Part shown: in pieces, positions 34,919-44,100 of the stretch
Position numbering within the stretch: the first letter of the stretch is position 1
Layout: every line of letters begins with the position of its first letter
Assembly (NCBI GenBank): GCA_020848275.1
Contig: JADLAK010000085.1
Span: 48,080 to 112,079, forward strand
From: Planctomycetota bacterium
GTDB lineage: Bacteria; Planctomycetota; UBA8742; UBA2392
Length of the DNA: 64,000 nt
Direction of reading: 5' to 3'
The notes under the pieces: model-generated
Seen by the model: the letters and a program-made list of their open reading frames with translations, nothing else
Database searches by the model: none
What the model was told of the DNA's origin: nothing
Translations under genes and position numbers: made by a program

Positions 34919-36689
34919 GGTTGTTCTCCGTGGGCGCGCGGCGTGGAATTCGCACGCGCAGTGTTGTGCCGTGGCCGGCAACGCTGTCGATATCGAACGT
35001 GCCACCGACCAGCGCGGCGCGCTCACGCATGCCCAGCAGCCCCAACGATTCACTCGGCACGGATCTTTCCATACCCTTGCCGTCATCACGGACACACAAT
35101 TCCAGGGTCTGCGGATCGCCGCGCAGGTCCACCCAGATGGTCGTTGCCTGCGCGTGGCGTACCACGTTCGTCAGCGCTTCCTGGGCGATGCGAAAAATCG
35201 TAACGGCGGTCAGCCAATCCAGTTGCTCCTCGACGCCGCTGACATTGAGTTCCACGGCAAGATCGCCGCGCGATTCAATCTCGCGCGCCTGCCACTCCAG
35301 GGCGGCGACTAGGCCCAGGCGATCCAGTACGCTGGGCCGCAATTCCGATGCCACGCGCCGCACGGTATCAATCGCGTTGTCGAGCTGCCGTCCCATCGTG
35401 CTGACGCCCTGATCCAGCGCCAATACGCACGCGGCATTGCCGTCTTGTGCACAGCCGCGACGCATTGCCGCCAGGTCGAGTTTGAGGCTGGTAAGCACCT
35501 GCCCAAGTTCATCGTGCAGTTCGCGTGCGATGCGACCAGCCTCTTCTTCGCGGGTAAGTTGTATTTTTCGTGACAGGGCCCGCAGTTGCTCCCTGGCCTG
35601 AATCATCTCGCGCTGACGGCCCGCCAGCGCGTCGGCCATGTCGTTGAACGCAAGGGCAAGTTCCCGGATTTCGCCCTGGGCACGCGACACGATCGCACGT
35701 GCTCCAAGATCTCCTTTTCCAAAGCGCCGAGCTACCTGCGCCAGACCGCGCAACGAGCGCAGCACCGAGACCTCGGCCGCCAGCAGCGAAGAAACCACGG
35801 TGAAAAGGGTCAGCAGTGCCAGTGACACCAACGTGCGCAGGAACACCGCGTTGGCTTCGTCGTACACACGGTCATAGGGCAACCCGGCAACCACCGACAC
35901 GCCGGAAATGCCCTCCATGGGTGCCGCGACGAAAAGCCGTCGCGCATTGTTTGGACCGACGCCAAGCACTTTGGCCTCCGCACCTTCAGCCAACGCGCCC
36001 AAGCCTGGAATCTCCGCCCCGGCGCTGACGTCCGGCCCGCTTGCGGTGCCGGACTGCGCCAGCACCCGTCCGCCACGATCTGCAATAAGGAGTGACCATT
36101 CCGGCAGCAGGCCACCCTGTGCTGCTAATTGGCCCATCCAGCGCAAATCCAGCGCCACCCACAGCACCATCCTCACGTCGTCGCCGCGACGCACTGCATA
36201 AGCGAGTTGCAAAACAGGCCGGCCCACAATCTGGCCGACTACATAATCGCCTGTGGCGACGTCGCGAGTCGAAAGTGCGCGCACAAACGCGGGGTTCTCA
36301 TTCCATGAAGCGAGGTTGTTGGCCGGAAGCGCACTGTAGAGCACGTCGCCTTTGGGCGAAAGCGCGCCAATATTGGCGAATTGCGGGTAGCCTGCCAGCA
36401 ACGCGGGCAGAAACTGGGGCTCTCGCGCAAACAGCAATACATCACCGTCAGCGGCAAGCATTCCCCCGAGGCGGGTCAGTAGCTGTTGCGCACCCGCAAA
36501 CTGATGGGTGTGCTCGCGCGAAGCCATGCGCACAACGTGAAACGCATCGTCTTCCATCCGCTTGAGCGCGGCGGCGCGTTCATTGGAAGCGGCATATAGA
36601 GTGAATAGCAGCGCCGGGAATGTCGCAATGCAAACTAGCACGACAAGGCGGCCGCGAATGGTAAAGAGCCAAGGGAACGCGCCTGCCAT
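34899..36689 (-). CDS. NarX/UhpB-type sensor histidine kinase
   Basis: 596 residues. N-terminal membrane helix (LVVLVCIATFPALLFTLYA), a long Cache-like extracytoplasmic sensor (about 35-275), second membrane helix (LVSLALLTLFTVVSSLLAAE), HAMP, then HisKA_3 with ARELHDELGQVLTSLKLDL (phosphoacceptor His) and a C-terminal HATPase_c (QEALTNVVRHA, DDGKGM, GLLGMRERA). This kinase class pairs with NarL-type regulators, and the next gene is one, overlapping by 20 nt. The signal is unknown. Confidence 0.9.
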   Translation of the reverse strand: MAGAFPWLFTIRGRLVVLVCIATFPALLFTLYAASNERAAALKRMEDDAFHVVRMASREHTHQFAGAQQLLTRLGGMLAADGDVLLFAREPQFLPALLAGYPQFANIGALSPKGDVLYSALPANNLASWNENPAFVRALSTRDVATGDYVVGQIVGRPVLQLAYAVRRGDDVRMVLWVALDLRWMGQLAAQGGLLPEWSLLIADRGGRVLAQSGTASGPDVSAGAEIPGLGALAEGAEAKVLGVGPNNARRLFVAAPMEGISGVSVVAGLPYDRVYDEANAVFLRTLVSLALLTLFTVVSSLLAAEVSVLRSLRGLAQVARRFGKGDLGARAIVSRAQGEIRELALAFNDMADALAGRQREMIQAREQLRALSRKIQLTREEEAGRIARELHDELGQVLTSLKLDLAAMRRGCAQDGNAACVLALDQGVSTMGRQLDNAIDTVRRVASELRPSVLDRLGLVAALEWQAREIESRGDLAVELNVSGVEEQLDWLTAVTIFRIAQEALTNVVRHAQATTIWVDLRGDPQTLELCVRDDGKGMERSVPSESLGLLGMRERAALVGGTFDIDSVAGHGTTLRVRIPRRAPTENNHAPAIG

Positions 36690-37044
36690 AAAGACCCATG
36701 TATTATTGCGCCCAATAGGATACCAATGTCCTTAATTGGCGATAAGCCTTGGTTGCTACAGGGCGAAACCTGTCTGATGTATTTGCTGCTGATTTCGAAT
36801 TATTCGGTGGAGCAATTGCATCCGCGTGGTGTTCCAACCTCAGCATGTTGCAACGCGAACCACTGGAAATCGAAGCGGACCGACAGGCGGCCGACACGTG
36901 ACCGCCTCTAATACCGCCGCGCGCGTCAGACGCCGTCCAAGTGTCTGATCTGAGGTGCCGCGCTTTTCGACCGCCGTTTACACATCTCGCTTAGGCGTTG
37001 CACTGTAGATAAAAGGACCTGATTATCTGATAACATCAGCACGA
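36690..37044. other. Divergent intergenic region, kinase / PLP enzyme
   Basis: About 355 nt between divergent genes. No gene or RNA is recognised; the short plus-strand frame at 36726-36911 has no ribosome site. The A/T-rich stretches near 36700-36760 and 37006-37045 are likely promoter regions for the kinase gene (minus) and the PLP enzyme operon (plus). Confidence 0.35.
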
Positions 37045-38145
37045 ATGTCGGCCATCCCACCCGTCCCTTTCCTATTTCAGCGCTTTCCGGTGCTGGAGCG
37101 GCGTGTGCCCTTTTCGCGGCTGGGATGCCCTGGCACGCCCACGGAAGAATTGAAAGTTTTGGGGCGCTTTATGGGGCGCCACCTCTGGGTTAAGCGCGAC
37201 GACCGCTATGGCAGTCCCGGCGGCGGGAAGGTGCGCAAGCTGGAGTTCGCGCTTGCCGCATTACTCCAGCAGGAACGACGCTGCCTTATTACATTTGGAC
37301 CGCTGGGATCCAACCATGTGGCCGCAACTGCCGTCCACGCCGCGGGGTTGGGCATCGAGACACTGGGTGTGCTAGTTCCGCAGCCATTGCAGTTCTATGT
37401 CCGTGGCAACCTTGAAACATCATGCCACTTCGCACGTGTAATATTCACGCGCTGGACGCCGGGTGCGGCCTTCATTGCCATGCGCCACTGGCTGCGCCGG
37501 CGTATGTCAACGGGCGAAGGCCCGGCGCTGCTGGCGCCAGGGGGGTCATCCATCGTCGGCATACTTGGGTATGTGGAAGCCGGGCTGGAGATCGCCCAAG
37601 ACGTTTCCGCGGGACGGCTACCCGAGCCTGACTACGCGTTTATCCCCGCTGGAACCTGCGGCGCGCTGGCGGGACTGGCGGTGGGGCTTCGCATTGCCGG
37701 TCTGAAAACCCGGGCGGTCGGCGTGCGCGTGGCCTCCCGACTCACGTGTACGGCAACGACGACCGCGTGGCTGGCCAATCGTGTCCTCGGTCTCCTGCGT
37801 TCGCGTGGCGCGCAGCTTGAGATTGGCCGTGTGCGCGGTCACGACCTGACCATGCTGCACAGCTTCTGCGGCAGGGGCTATGGGCACGCTACAGAAGCGG
37901 GGCGCGAGGCACTGAGGCTGGCGTACGACACCGAGGGCCTCGCACTGGACACCACCTATACAGGCAAGGCCATGGCAGGCATGCTCGCGTTTATGGCCGA
38001 GCCTGAGCATCGCCATGCGCGGGCCCTGTTCATCAACACGTGGGCGGCGCCTGCGCTGATCGAGGGCCCTTCGGCTATCCCAGAACACATCGAGCGCTGG
38101 CTGGCGCGGCGCGAAAGCAAGGGCGGCAGTGAAAGTCCGCGTTGA
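37045..38145 (+). CDS. PLP-dependent enzyme, D-cysteine desulfhydrase/ACC deaminase-like
   Basis: 366 residues of the fold-type II PLP family. WVKRDDRYGSPGGGKVRKLE (about 50-69) contains the expected PLP lysine, with GG-G-K in place of the usual GGNK. FGPLGSNHVAATAVHAAGLG is the cofactor/substrate loop of the ACC deaminase-like group, followed by the phosphate-loop-like PAGTCGALAGLAVG (about 195-208). Members cleave D-cysteine, L-cysteate or 1-aminocyclopropane-1-carboxylate to ammonia and an oxo-acid. The Asn-to-Gly change next to the lysine is unusual and makes a direct name risky. First gene of a three-gene operon with an SCP2-like protein and an FAD oxidase. Confidence 0.75.
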   Translation: MSAIPPVPFLFQRFPVLERRVPFSRLGCPGTPTEELKVLGRFMGRHLWVKRDDRYGSPGGGKVRKLEFALAALLQQERRCLITFGPLGSNHVAATAVHAAGLGIETLGVLVPQPLQFYVRGNLETSCHFARVIFTRWTPGAAFIAMRHWLRRRMSTGEGPALLAPGGSSIVGILGYVEAGLEIAQDVSAGRLPEPDYAFIPAGTCGALAGLAVGLRIAGLKTRAVGVRVASRLTCTATTTAWLANRVLGLLRSRGAQLEIGRVRGHDLTMLHSFCGRGYGHATEAGREALRLAYDTEGLALDTTYTGKAMAGMLAFMAEPEHRHARALFINTWAAPALIEGPSAIPEHIERWLARRESKGGSESPR

Positions 38146-38494
38146 CGATCCCGAACACATGAACCTCATGGGGCTGCTCATGCGCGGCCTGCTGGAGTCT
38201 TCGCTGGCGGGCGAACGGGGACGCGCGGCTGCGCGCAAATTGCGCGGTGACGTGCGAATTTGCGCCGGCACCATGTCCGTGACGATGAGCTTTTCCGCCG
38301 ACGAGATCGTGCTGCGTGCCAGCGGAAACACCAGACCGCGCGCTAACGTGCGCGGAGAAATGAAGCCGCTGCTGGAGATGGTTGCGGGCGGGGGACTGAT
38401 CGGGCCGGTGTTGCGTGGCAAAGTGAAGGTCCGCGGCAACCTGCTGATGCTGCTGCGGCTGCTGCCGCTGATTCGCCCGTCTCGAAAAGGGTGA
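38129..38494 (+). CDS. SCP2-like lipid-binding domain protein
   Basis: 121 residues starting at GTG 38129, inside the last codons of the preceding gene (17-nt overlap, coupled translation). VTMSFSADEIVLRASGN and a C-terminal GGGLIGPVLRGKVKVRGNLL recall SCP2 sterol-carrier-like domains, which bind fatty acyl or other lipid ligands in a tunnel. The C-terminal hydrophobic helix (LLMLLRLLPLI) fits. Assignment is moderate; the ligand and its link to the neighbouring enzymes are unknown. Confidence 0.55.
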   Translation: MKVRVDDPEHMNLMGLLMRGLLESSLAGERGRAAARKLRGDVRICAGTMSVTMSFSADEIVLRASGNTRPRANVRGEMKPLLEMVAGGGLIGPVLRGKVKVRGNLLMLLRLLPLIRPSRKG

Positions 38495-38500
38495 GGCGCC

Positions 38501-39925
38501 ATGAAGGATTTTCTCGTCAATCTGCTCGGCCGCGAGAGCGTTCTCGATGAGGAGGGCGCGCTTGCGCCCTACCGCGAGGACTATTGCGAAGCCGCGCCGT
38601 CAGATCCATCTCTGGTTGCGTTCGTGACGACCACCGACCAGGTGCAGCAGATCGTTCGCGAGGCGGCGAGGCGCAAGGTTGCGATAACGCCGCGCGTTGC
38701 GGGCACCAATGTGGGCGGCCTGGCGATTTCGGTGGCGGGCGGTTTGATCCTGGATTTCACGAAGATGAACAAGGTTCAGGAGGTCAACGACGTTGACATG
38801 TACGCCGTGATCGAACCCGGCGTCACGCAGAAACAGATGAAAGAATGTCTCAGGGATCGCGGCGGCACGCTGACACTGGGTTATTCGCTCGCGCCACCGC
38901 ACACGTCAATCTTGGCCAACGCGCTTCTTGGCGGTTTGACCAACCGGTCGCTGAAATACGGCGACCAATCACAATGGATCTCGGGGCTGGAGGTCGTGCT
39001 GGCTGACGGAACGCTGGCGCGAACGGGCAGTTGGGCGCTGCAGAACGTTTCGCCCTATGGACAGGTGCCATTCCCCGCACTGACTGGCCTGTTTGTGGGC
39101 TGGGCAGGCACAACAGGGCTGTGCACGAAAATGGCCTTCCAGCTCTGGCCGCAGCACAAATTCAACAGGCGACTGTTCGTGCTCACTTACACGCCGCGCG
39201 GAACGTTTGAAGCCGTACGCAGGCTTGTGCGCCGCGAATTTTGTGACGACATCGGCGGTCTTTCCTGGCCGTCGGCCAAAATGATGCTTGGCGTGAAGCG
39301 CCCGCACCCCGAGCCTGCGCGGGGCGAACCCACCTTTACCCTCTACGTCGACCTGACAGCCGACATTGAAGAAGAAATGGCCCTCAAGCAGCGCATGCTC
39401 AATGACGTGCTGGACAGCGTGCGCCGCGAGAATGAACGAATCGAGGAACCGCTGGACATCCGCATGTTGCTCAAGATCAACCCGGCGATGAGCCCCTTTG
39501 CAGAGTTCCCCACGGACCTGGAGTTCCTCACGAACCACGGCGGCGGGGGCCTGAGTTGGGTCGGCACCTACGGGCCGCTGTCAAAGTTCGAGACCGGCAT
39601 CGATGCGGGCACGAGGATCATGGTGCGCCACGGCCTTGCGCCGGTAATCGTAGCGCGGCCCATGCGCGGTGGGCATTACGGCGTACTTCGCTTCGTGGAG
39701 ATCTTCGACAAGGAGAGCCCGACCGAGACCTCGCGAGTGAAGGCCGTGAACAGCGAGCTGCTTGCCATGTGCACCCAGCTTGGCTTTGTGATGTACAAGA
39801 CGCCCTCATGGGCGTTTGAAATCCTGAAGCCAGGGATTGATCCGGGCATGTTGAAGCTCATGCGCGATGTGAAGACGTTACTCGACCCTCAGGGCATCAT
39901 GAATCCCGGCAAGCTTGGGCTATAG
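38501..39925 (+). CDS. FAD-linked oxidase (GlcD/vanillyl-alcohol oxidase type)
   Basis: 474 residues. The FAD-binding domain (PCMH/VAO fold) is at about 35-215: ITPRVAGTNVGGLAISVAGG for the pyrophosphate loop, then the PGVTQKQM strand. The substrate domain follows, ending in the typical DPQGIMNPGKLGL. No CxxG iron-sulfur motif, so it is not a glycolate-oxidase iron-sulfur fusion. Such enzymes oxidise alpha-hydroxy acids, phenolic alcohols or aryl compounds. The histidine that usually carries covalent FAD is not obvious. Third gene of the operon, 6 nt after the SCP2-like gene. Confidence 0.8.
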   Translation: MKDFLVNLLGRESVLDEEGALAPYREDYCEAAPSDPSLVAFVTTTDQVQQIVREAARRKVAITPRVAGTNVGGLAISVAGGLILDFTKMNKVQEVNDVDMYAVIEPGVTQKQMKECLRDRGGTLTLGYSLAPPHTSILANALLGGLTNRSLKYGDQSQWISGLEVVLADGTLARTGSWALQNVSPYGQVPFPALTGLFVGWAGTTGLCTKMAFQLWPQHKFNRRLFVLTYTPRGTFEAVRRLVRREFCDDIGGLSWPSAKMMLGVKRPHPEPARGEPTFTLYVDLTADIEEEMALKQRMLNDVLDSVRRENERIEEPLDIRMLLKINPAMSPFAEFPTDLEFLTNHGGGGLSWVGTYGPLSKFETGIDAGTRIMVRHGLAPVIVARPMRGGHYGVLRFVEIFDKESPTETSRVKAVNSELLAMCTQLGFVMYKTPSWAFEILKPGIDPGMLKLMRDVKTLLDPQGIMNPGKLGL

Positions 39926-40080
39926 AGCTTCTTCAGCGTACGCTCGCAAAATTTGTAAACGGCGGTTGAAAAGTGAAGCACCTCGGCGACATAGGCGGCC
40001 TTGTCCTTCGCCTTTTGGATCGATTTCGCGTCGCGCCCCATGACCGGCTCCGATGTGGTTTCCGGAGCCTGTGTAGTCAT
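39889..40080 (-). CDS. Possible small helical protein (uncertain)
   Basis: A 63-residue frame, rich in Lys and Ala with a helical middle (AKDKAAYVAEVLHFSTAVYKF). GGGG lies a few nt before the ATG. Its 3' end overlaps the FAD oxidase gene by 37 nt in convergent orientation, which counts against it. No family recognised. The remaining stretch 40081-40262 holds nothing I can name. Confidence 0.3.
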   Translation of the reverse strand: MTTQAPETTSEPVMGRDAKSIQKAKDKAAYVAEVLHFSTAVYKFCERTLKKLYSPSLPGFMMP

Positions 40081-40262
40081 TTATCCCCGGGCCGCCAGCA
40101 CAATCTGTCCACGCGCCGATTCATGGGGTTTTGATGGCATAAGAACATGGCGGTTGTGTTATCGGGCGGCGCCAGGCGAATGACGCGACTTGCCGTCCCC
40201 TACTTCGTGGAAGGGACGCTGACAAACGGCCCAGATTCGCTGGACCGCCAATAAGGACAGCG

Positions 40263-40883
40263 CTAATGCCGCGTCATGGCCACGAGCAACGGGACCCAAA
40301 CCACGGACAGCAGGCAAACCCAGATCACCGTGCCGAGCCCTAACTCTTTCAGCAACGCAGTGAGACTCGGGCTAACAATCCCGCCTTGCGCATTCTCGCC
40401 AAAGAACCGGACGTCTTGCCCGTGTCCGGTCGCTGTCAGCGGTGCCAAGATGGCCGTAAAAACCCGCTTGAATCCTTCGTTGTAGAAGCTGACGGCATGG
40501 TGAAGGCGTAGCTCGGCCGTGTGGGTACTTTTGCGCGTCAAAGCGGCGGACGCAATGCTTACCGACAGCATAAGGATGGAACGGATCAGAAGCGGAATCC
40601 AGATGTAGAACCCGAATACGGCCCATAACGAAAGTGAAATAGCGAGAACCACATACCTGATGCCGACAATCATCGGCTGTACGTCGGCAAGCTGGTTCGC
40701 CGCTGTAGCTCGGTCTTGCTCAGTCATCTCACCACTGTGACGCTTGGCGGAATCGGTGTGGGATGGTGCGACGGCCGGCTCGCCCCACACCCCGCCGCAC
40801 ATGACGCAGTGCCAGGATCCGTCGTTACGCTGCGCGACATCCGATTTTCCACACTCTGGACATGCCTGTACCTTATCTGACAT
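40263..40883 (-). CDS. Zinc-ribbon membrane protein
   Basis: 206 residues. An N-terminal zinc ribbon (CPECG, residues 8-12, and CVMCG, about 26-30) is followed by a polar linker and three hydrophobic helices (IVGIRYVVLAISLSLWAVF, IWIPLLIRSILMLSVSIA and a C-terminal VIWVCLLSVVWVPLLVAM). The layout resembles bacterial zinc-ribbon membrane proteins of unknown function. It lies at the left edge of the accessory island and opposes the direction of most island genes. Confidence 0.6.
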   Translation of the reverse strand: MSDKVQACPECGKSDVAQRNDGSWHCVMCGGVWGEPAVAPSHTDSAKRHSGEMTEQDRATAANQLADVQPMIVGIRYVVLAISLSLWAVFGFYIWIPLLIRSILMLSVSIASAALTRKSTHTAELRLHHAVSFYNEGFKRVFTAILAPLTATGHGQDVRFFGENAQGGIVSPSLTALLKELGLGTVIWVCLLSVVWVPLLVAMTRH

Positions 40884-40972
40884 GGCGTCTCCTCAACGTG
40901 TAGCTGGCGACAATGAAGCGCGACGTGACCATGGGCGCGACAATGACAGCGCGCATGACGGAGTTGGCAAGA

Positions 40973-41782
40973 TCACTTGACCAGGTGGCAACCGCTGGAC
41001 TTGCTGATGTCCTTCCAGCCCGTTCCGTCCGTCCACGCCAACTCGCGCGAATACTTGATCACGAAGATCGAGCCAAACAGAACTCTGGATGAAGCGATTC
41101 TGGTTTGCTTTGCCCAGACCGTGGACGTGAAGAGCGAGCTGCTTCCATCGCCGGGTGAATGGAACGCAAGCAAAAGTTCGCAACGTGCCGGTGTAATCTC
41201 GACTTGTATCTTCTGGCCGATGGCAAGTTTGCTCGCCTGGGATTTCATAGTGGGCAACACAACAGCTACTTCGCTATCAGACGCGTCGAGAAGGCCCACC
41301 TTGATAGGCTTGGGCAACTTGACGGCAACGGTAATCAGATAATCCTGCATCGCTGCTTTGACTTCAGGCTTAACGTCGGACTTCAGCGACGATTCCAGCG
41401 TCCGCTTTGTTTTCAGGATGAGAAACGCCTGTAACGCCAAGTCGAGATCCAAGACAATCCCGTACTGCCCATTTTCATCCTCTTCGGCGAAGGTCAACCC
41501 GCCAATTCGGCGCAGATTTTTCACTTCGCCGTCAAGGACCAAGGGGTCGCTCACCTTGCCCCAGTCGTCCCATAGTTTTGAACCGTTTGCTTCCGTGGCG
41601 GTCGCGTAGTCAGACACCCAGCGGGCGAGTTTTTCGATGGCCCGGTTATCGGCTGATGGAACGGCGGGCGGGGGAACTGGTACTGAGCTGTTGCCGGGTG
41701 CCGTAGAATTAGGGCCGCTGGGCGCGCATGAACACAGCATCACCAGCAGTATCTGCGCGATAACGAATTCACATCTGGGCAT
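40973..41782 (-). CDS. Predicted lipoprotein of unknown function
   Basis: 269 residues from ATG 41782 (GGAG 5 nt upstream; GTG 41788 is in frame but too close to the ribosome site). The signal peptide ends in a lipobox (LLVMLCSC), followed by a Pro/Ser/Val-rich linker and a soluble body with alternating strands. No recognised domain. Several island genes encode such lipoproteins (see 45127). Confidence 0.6.
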   Translation of the reverse strand: MPRCEFVIAQILLVMLCSCAPSGPNSTAPGNSSVPVPPPAVPSADNRAIEKLARWVSDYATATEANGSKLWDDWGKVSDPLVLDGEVKNLRRIGGLTFAEEDENGQYGIVLDLDLALQAFLILKTKRTLESSLKSDVKPEVKAAMQDYLITVAVKLPKPIKVGLLDASDSEVAVVLPTMKSQASKLAIGQKIQVEITPARCELLLAFHSPGDGSSSLFTSTVWAKQTRIASSRVLFGSIFVIKYSRELAWTDGTGWKDISKSSGCHLVK

Positions 41783-42202
41783 GGACACTCCTGACGGCCC
41801 GCCAGGTCATGGCGCGCCGTTAGGACCGTCCTCTGAGGCCGAAAAAAGAGGAGCGACCCGCTGCCGCTCGTCACCAGGCTCCGCTAGAAGCCCTTGCACA
41901 AGCAGACACACGAATCGCCCCAACTGGGGCGCTCGATGTCTGCGTTGTGCTTGGGAATCTAGCGGATTCGGTGACGACGCAGATTACGACGCGCAATTGT
42001 CTGTACCGGGCCACCACGGCCCGAAAACCAATCTCCAACTTTACGTGCAGCAATTTTCTCGCAGCCTCACGTAAGGCCGCAAACTTCCGCAGCAAGTTTA
42101 TCCCGACCGGCGACAGCGTCCACAACCGCCCGGCGATTTCGCCGTGTCGGCAGCCCTTTGGCGTATGTGGATGCGGCCGGTCCTTTGAAAAGGAGGTCTT
42201 AC
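41783..42202. other. Divergent intergenic region within the accessory island
   Basis: About 420 nt between a minus-strand lipoprotein gene and the plus-strand clamp-like gene. No gene is supported. The last bases carry a perfect AAGGAGG ribosome site, and a promoter for the plus-strand operon is expected. Confidence 0.35.
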
Positions 42203-43381
42203 ATGCTTTTGAACCAGTCCAATTTGAAAGTTCATTGTGCGGCGAGTCAGCGCGGGCGTTACGCGTTGAACTCAGTCGCCGTCACCCCGCGCGGCACCCT
42301 GTCCACTGACGGACAGGTCGTGTTACTGGTACCGCTGCCCAATGTCAGGGTACAGGACGCCCCGACCATCGAAGGCGTCAACGCCGCATCACCCGCGCCC
42401 AAGATGTTCCTGCTGCGCACGGAAGACGCCGCCCGTGCCGCCGGCATGCTGGGCAAGGGCAAACGCGGCTGGTCATCGCCGTGGACCGAGACCGTCCAAG
42501 CCGAGGTCAAGGACGGCAAAATGTTGCTCGCCGCAACGGACCTGAGTTCGCCTCAAACCATGGTGGTCAGCGAAGCCGAGGGCCAGTTCCCGGATGTCGG
42601 CAGCGTCTTGCCCGACTTCTCCAAGGCACAAACCATCTCGCTCAACATCAACCTGGCGCTGAAGGCGTTCAAGGCCCTGCGCGGCGCGACCAAGGAGGCC
42701 GAGGTCACGCTGAGAATCATCGACGACCAGCACGGCATCGGCCTGTCGTGTCGCGACGGCGTGTGCATGTACGTCATGCCCATGAACGTCGAGACGGCCG
42801 ATGACCACTGCCCGGATAAGCTGGCGCTGCTGAAGGAACCGCTGCCGGAGGCGGTGAAGGCGCTTGCGGGCGCTGCGGCGGTCGTAGAACTTGGCTCCGC
42901 GACACCGGCGGCAGAAAAGCCTGTTCTGGCACCGGGCGAAGCTGACACATCCGTGGGCTCGACGGAAGACCTGGCGGATCTGCCCGATGAGGACAGCGAC
43001 GAGGAGTCCGACGATTACGCCTACGGCGACGCGTACCAGGACGATGGCCCGGTCGTGGACGAAAGCGAAATGAGCGACGCAGCCGAAGTGCTCGCCAAGG
43101 CGGAAGCGGCGCAGAATGAAGCCGGTGCGCTGGGCAACATCGCGGCAAAGCTGGAGACGACGCCTGCGGTTCCTGCCACGGTGGAAGGCCCTGCGCTCGA
43201 CGTTTCACCTGCGCCCGTCACGGCTCCTGTGGCGCCTGTGACGCCGGAAGTGGTCACGGTGCCCGCATTGGAGGCTTCTTCAGCGCCGGTCGCAGCCGCC
43301 GTACCTGCAACGCCAGTTGCGGCTGCTGTTCCCGCCGTCCCGTTGGAAGTTCCCGCAGAAGCGGTCGCAGCGGGAGTTTAG
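42203..43381 (+). CDS. Sliding-clamp-like protein with acidic and Pro/Ala-rich tail
   Basis: 392 residues from ATG 42203, set by AAAAGGAGG 7 nt upstream. Residues 1-205 are reminiscent of DNA polymerase III beta clamps: GTLSTDGQVVLLVPLP early, then FPDVGSVLPDFSKAQTISLN leading to KAFKALRG, and a final strand block ending VCMYVMPMN, like the last domain of DnaN. The similarity is by eye and only moderate. After it come an acidic segment (DEDSDEESDD) and a 100-residue Pro/Ala/Val-rich tail with no fold. If it is a clamp, the mobile element brings its own processivity factor. Together with the nuclease at 44101 it suggests a DNA replication or recombination module. Confidence 0.5.
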   Translation: MLLNQSNLKVHCAASQRGRYALNSVAVTPRGTLSTDGQVVLLVPLPNVRVQDAPTIEGVNAASPAPKMFLLRTEDAARAAGMLGKGKRGWSSPWTETVQAEVKDGKMLLAATDLSSPQTMVVSEAEGQFPDVGSVLPDFSKAQTISLNINLALKAFKALRGATKEAEVTLRIIDDQHGIGLSCRDGVCMYVMPMNVETADDHCPDKLALLKEPLPEAVKALAGAAAVVELGSATPAAEKPVLAPGEADTSVGSTEDLADLPDEDSDEESDDYAYGDAYQDDGPVVDESEMSDAAEVLAKAEAAQNEAGALGNIAAKLETTPAVPATVEGPALDVSPAPVTAPVAPVTPEVVTVPALEASSAPVAAAVPATPVAAAVPAVPLEVPAEAVAAGV

Positions 43382-43469
43382 CGACACGGAAACGCCGCTG
43401 TTCCGAAGTTCCAGTGTTCCAGCACATCAGCATCGGCATCGTGCCGGTGCGTTTTCGTTTTCAGTCCAA

Positions 43470-43491
43470 GGGGGTGGCTTAGGCCACCCCC
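43470..43491 (+). promoter_or_regulatory. GGGGGTGGC hairpin before the 43514 gene
   Basis: Perfect 9-bp arms GGGGGTGGC and GCCACCCCC with a TTAG loop. No T-run follows; the next gene's ribosome site (TGGAGGTAAT) begins about 10 nt later. An mRNA-stability or translation-control element is more likely than a terminator. Confidence 0.5.
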
Positions 43492-43513
43492 AAGAACTTG
43501 TGGAGGTAATCCT

Positions 43514-44032
43514 GTGATTCGACTTCAAGCCAGCTACGGGCTGAAGGTGCCGACGGCCCGCGAATACAGCAGCGAACAGTTCCACGCTTCGGCGGAGATC
43601 GAGGTCGCCGACGCGGTGCAGGGTGAGGCGTTGAAGGCCACGCTGGGCGCACTCTGGAATGACCTCAAGTCCGCCGTCGATGCGCAACTCGCCGCCAAGG
43701 TTGCACCTGTCGCCGGACCTCAGTCGGCGACCGGCGGCAACAACGGCCATAACGGCAATGGGCATCAGCAGGCCGCTGTCGCCCATGTTCCCGCCAACGG
43801 CAATGGACATCCGCCGCAGGCCGTTGAGCCCGTCAACCGCATCGCCAATAGCGGTGGCGGTGAACCGGCCTCAAAAAAACAAATCGGCTTTATGTTGGCC
43901 TTGGCGCGACGCCACAAGAATCTTTCCGCCGAGCAGACCCGCAACTGGTTGCAAGCCGAGCACGGCCTGCGGATGAACCAGATGACCAAGGCCGACGCAG
44001 CGGGCGTGATCGACCAGCTTCAAGGGAAGTAG
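43514..44032 (+). CDS. Island protein with Gly/Asn/His linker and C-terminal helical domain
   Basis: 172 residues from GTG 43514 (GGAGG 8 nt upstream). The N-terminal 60 residues (GLKVPTAREYSSEQFHASAE, then strand/helix) and C-terminal 55 residues (ASKKQIGFMLALARRHKNLS and on to MTKADAAGVIDQL) are separate conserved-looking domains joined by a low-complexity linker of NGHNGNGH type. The C-terminal part resembles short domains seen at the end of phage recombination and single-strand-annealing proteins, but I cannot name the family. Its place between a clamp-like gene and a RecB-like nuclease supports a DNA-metabolism role. Confidence 0.5.
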   Translation: MIRLQASYGLKVPTAREYSSEQFHASAEIEVADAVQGEALKATLGALWNDLKSAVDAQLAAKVAPVAGPQSATGGNNGHNGNGHQQAAVAHVPANGNGHPPQAVEPVNRIANSGGGEPASKKQIGFMLALARRHKNLSAEQTRNWLQAEHGLRMNQMTKADAAGVIDQLQGK

Positions 44033-44047
44033 ATGATTTCCGGAAGA

Positions 44048-44087
44048 CCCCGGCCCGGTCAGCACGACGGGCCGGGGTGTTGTTTTG
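44048..44087 (+). terminator. Rho-independent terminator or attenuator before the nuclease gene
   Basis: Ten-bp arms CCCCGGCCCG (44048-44057) and CGGGCCGGGG (44068-44077), then TGTTGTTTT. The next gene's ribosome site GAAAGGAG overlaps the end of the T-run, so it may act as an attenuator. Confidence 0.65.
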
Positions 44088-44100
44088 AAAGGAGTAAAAA

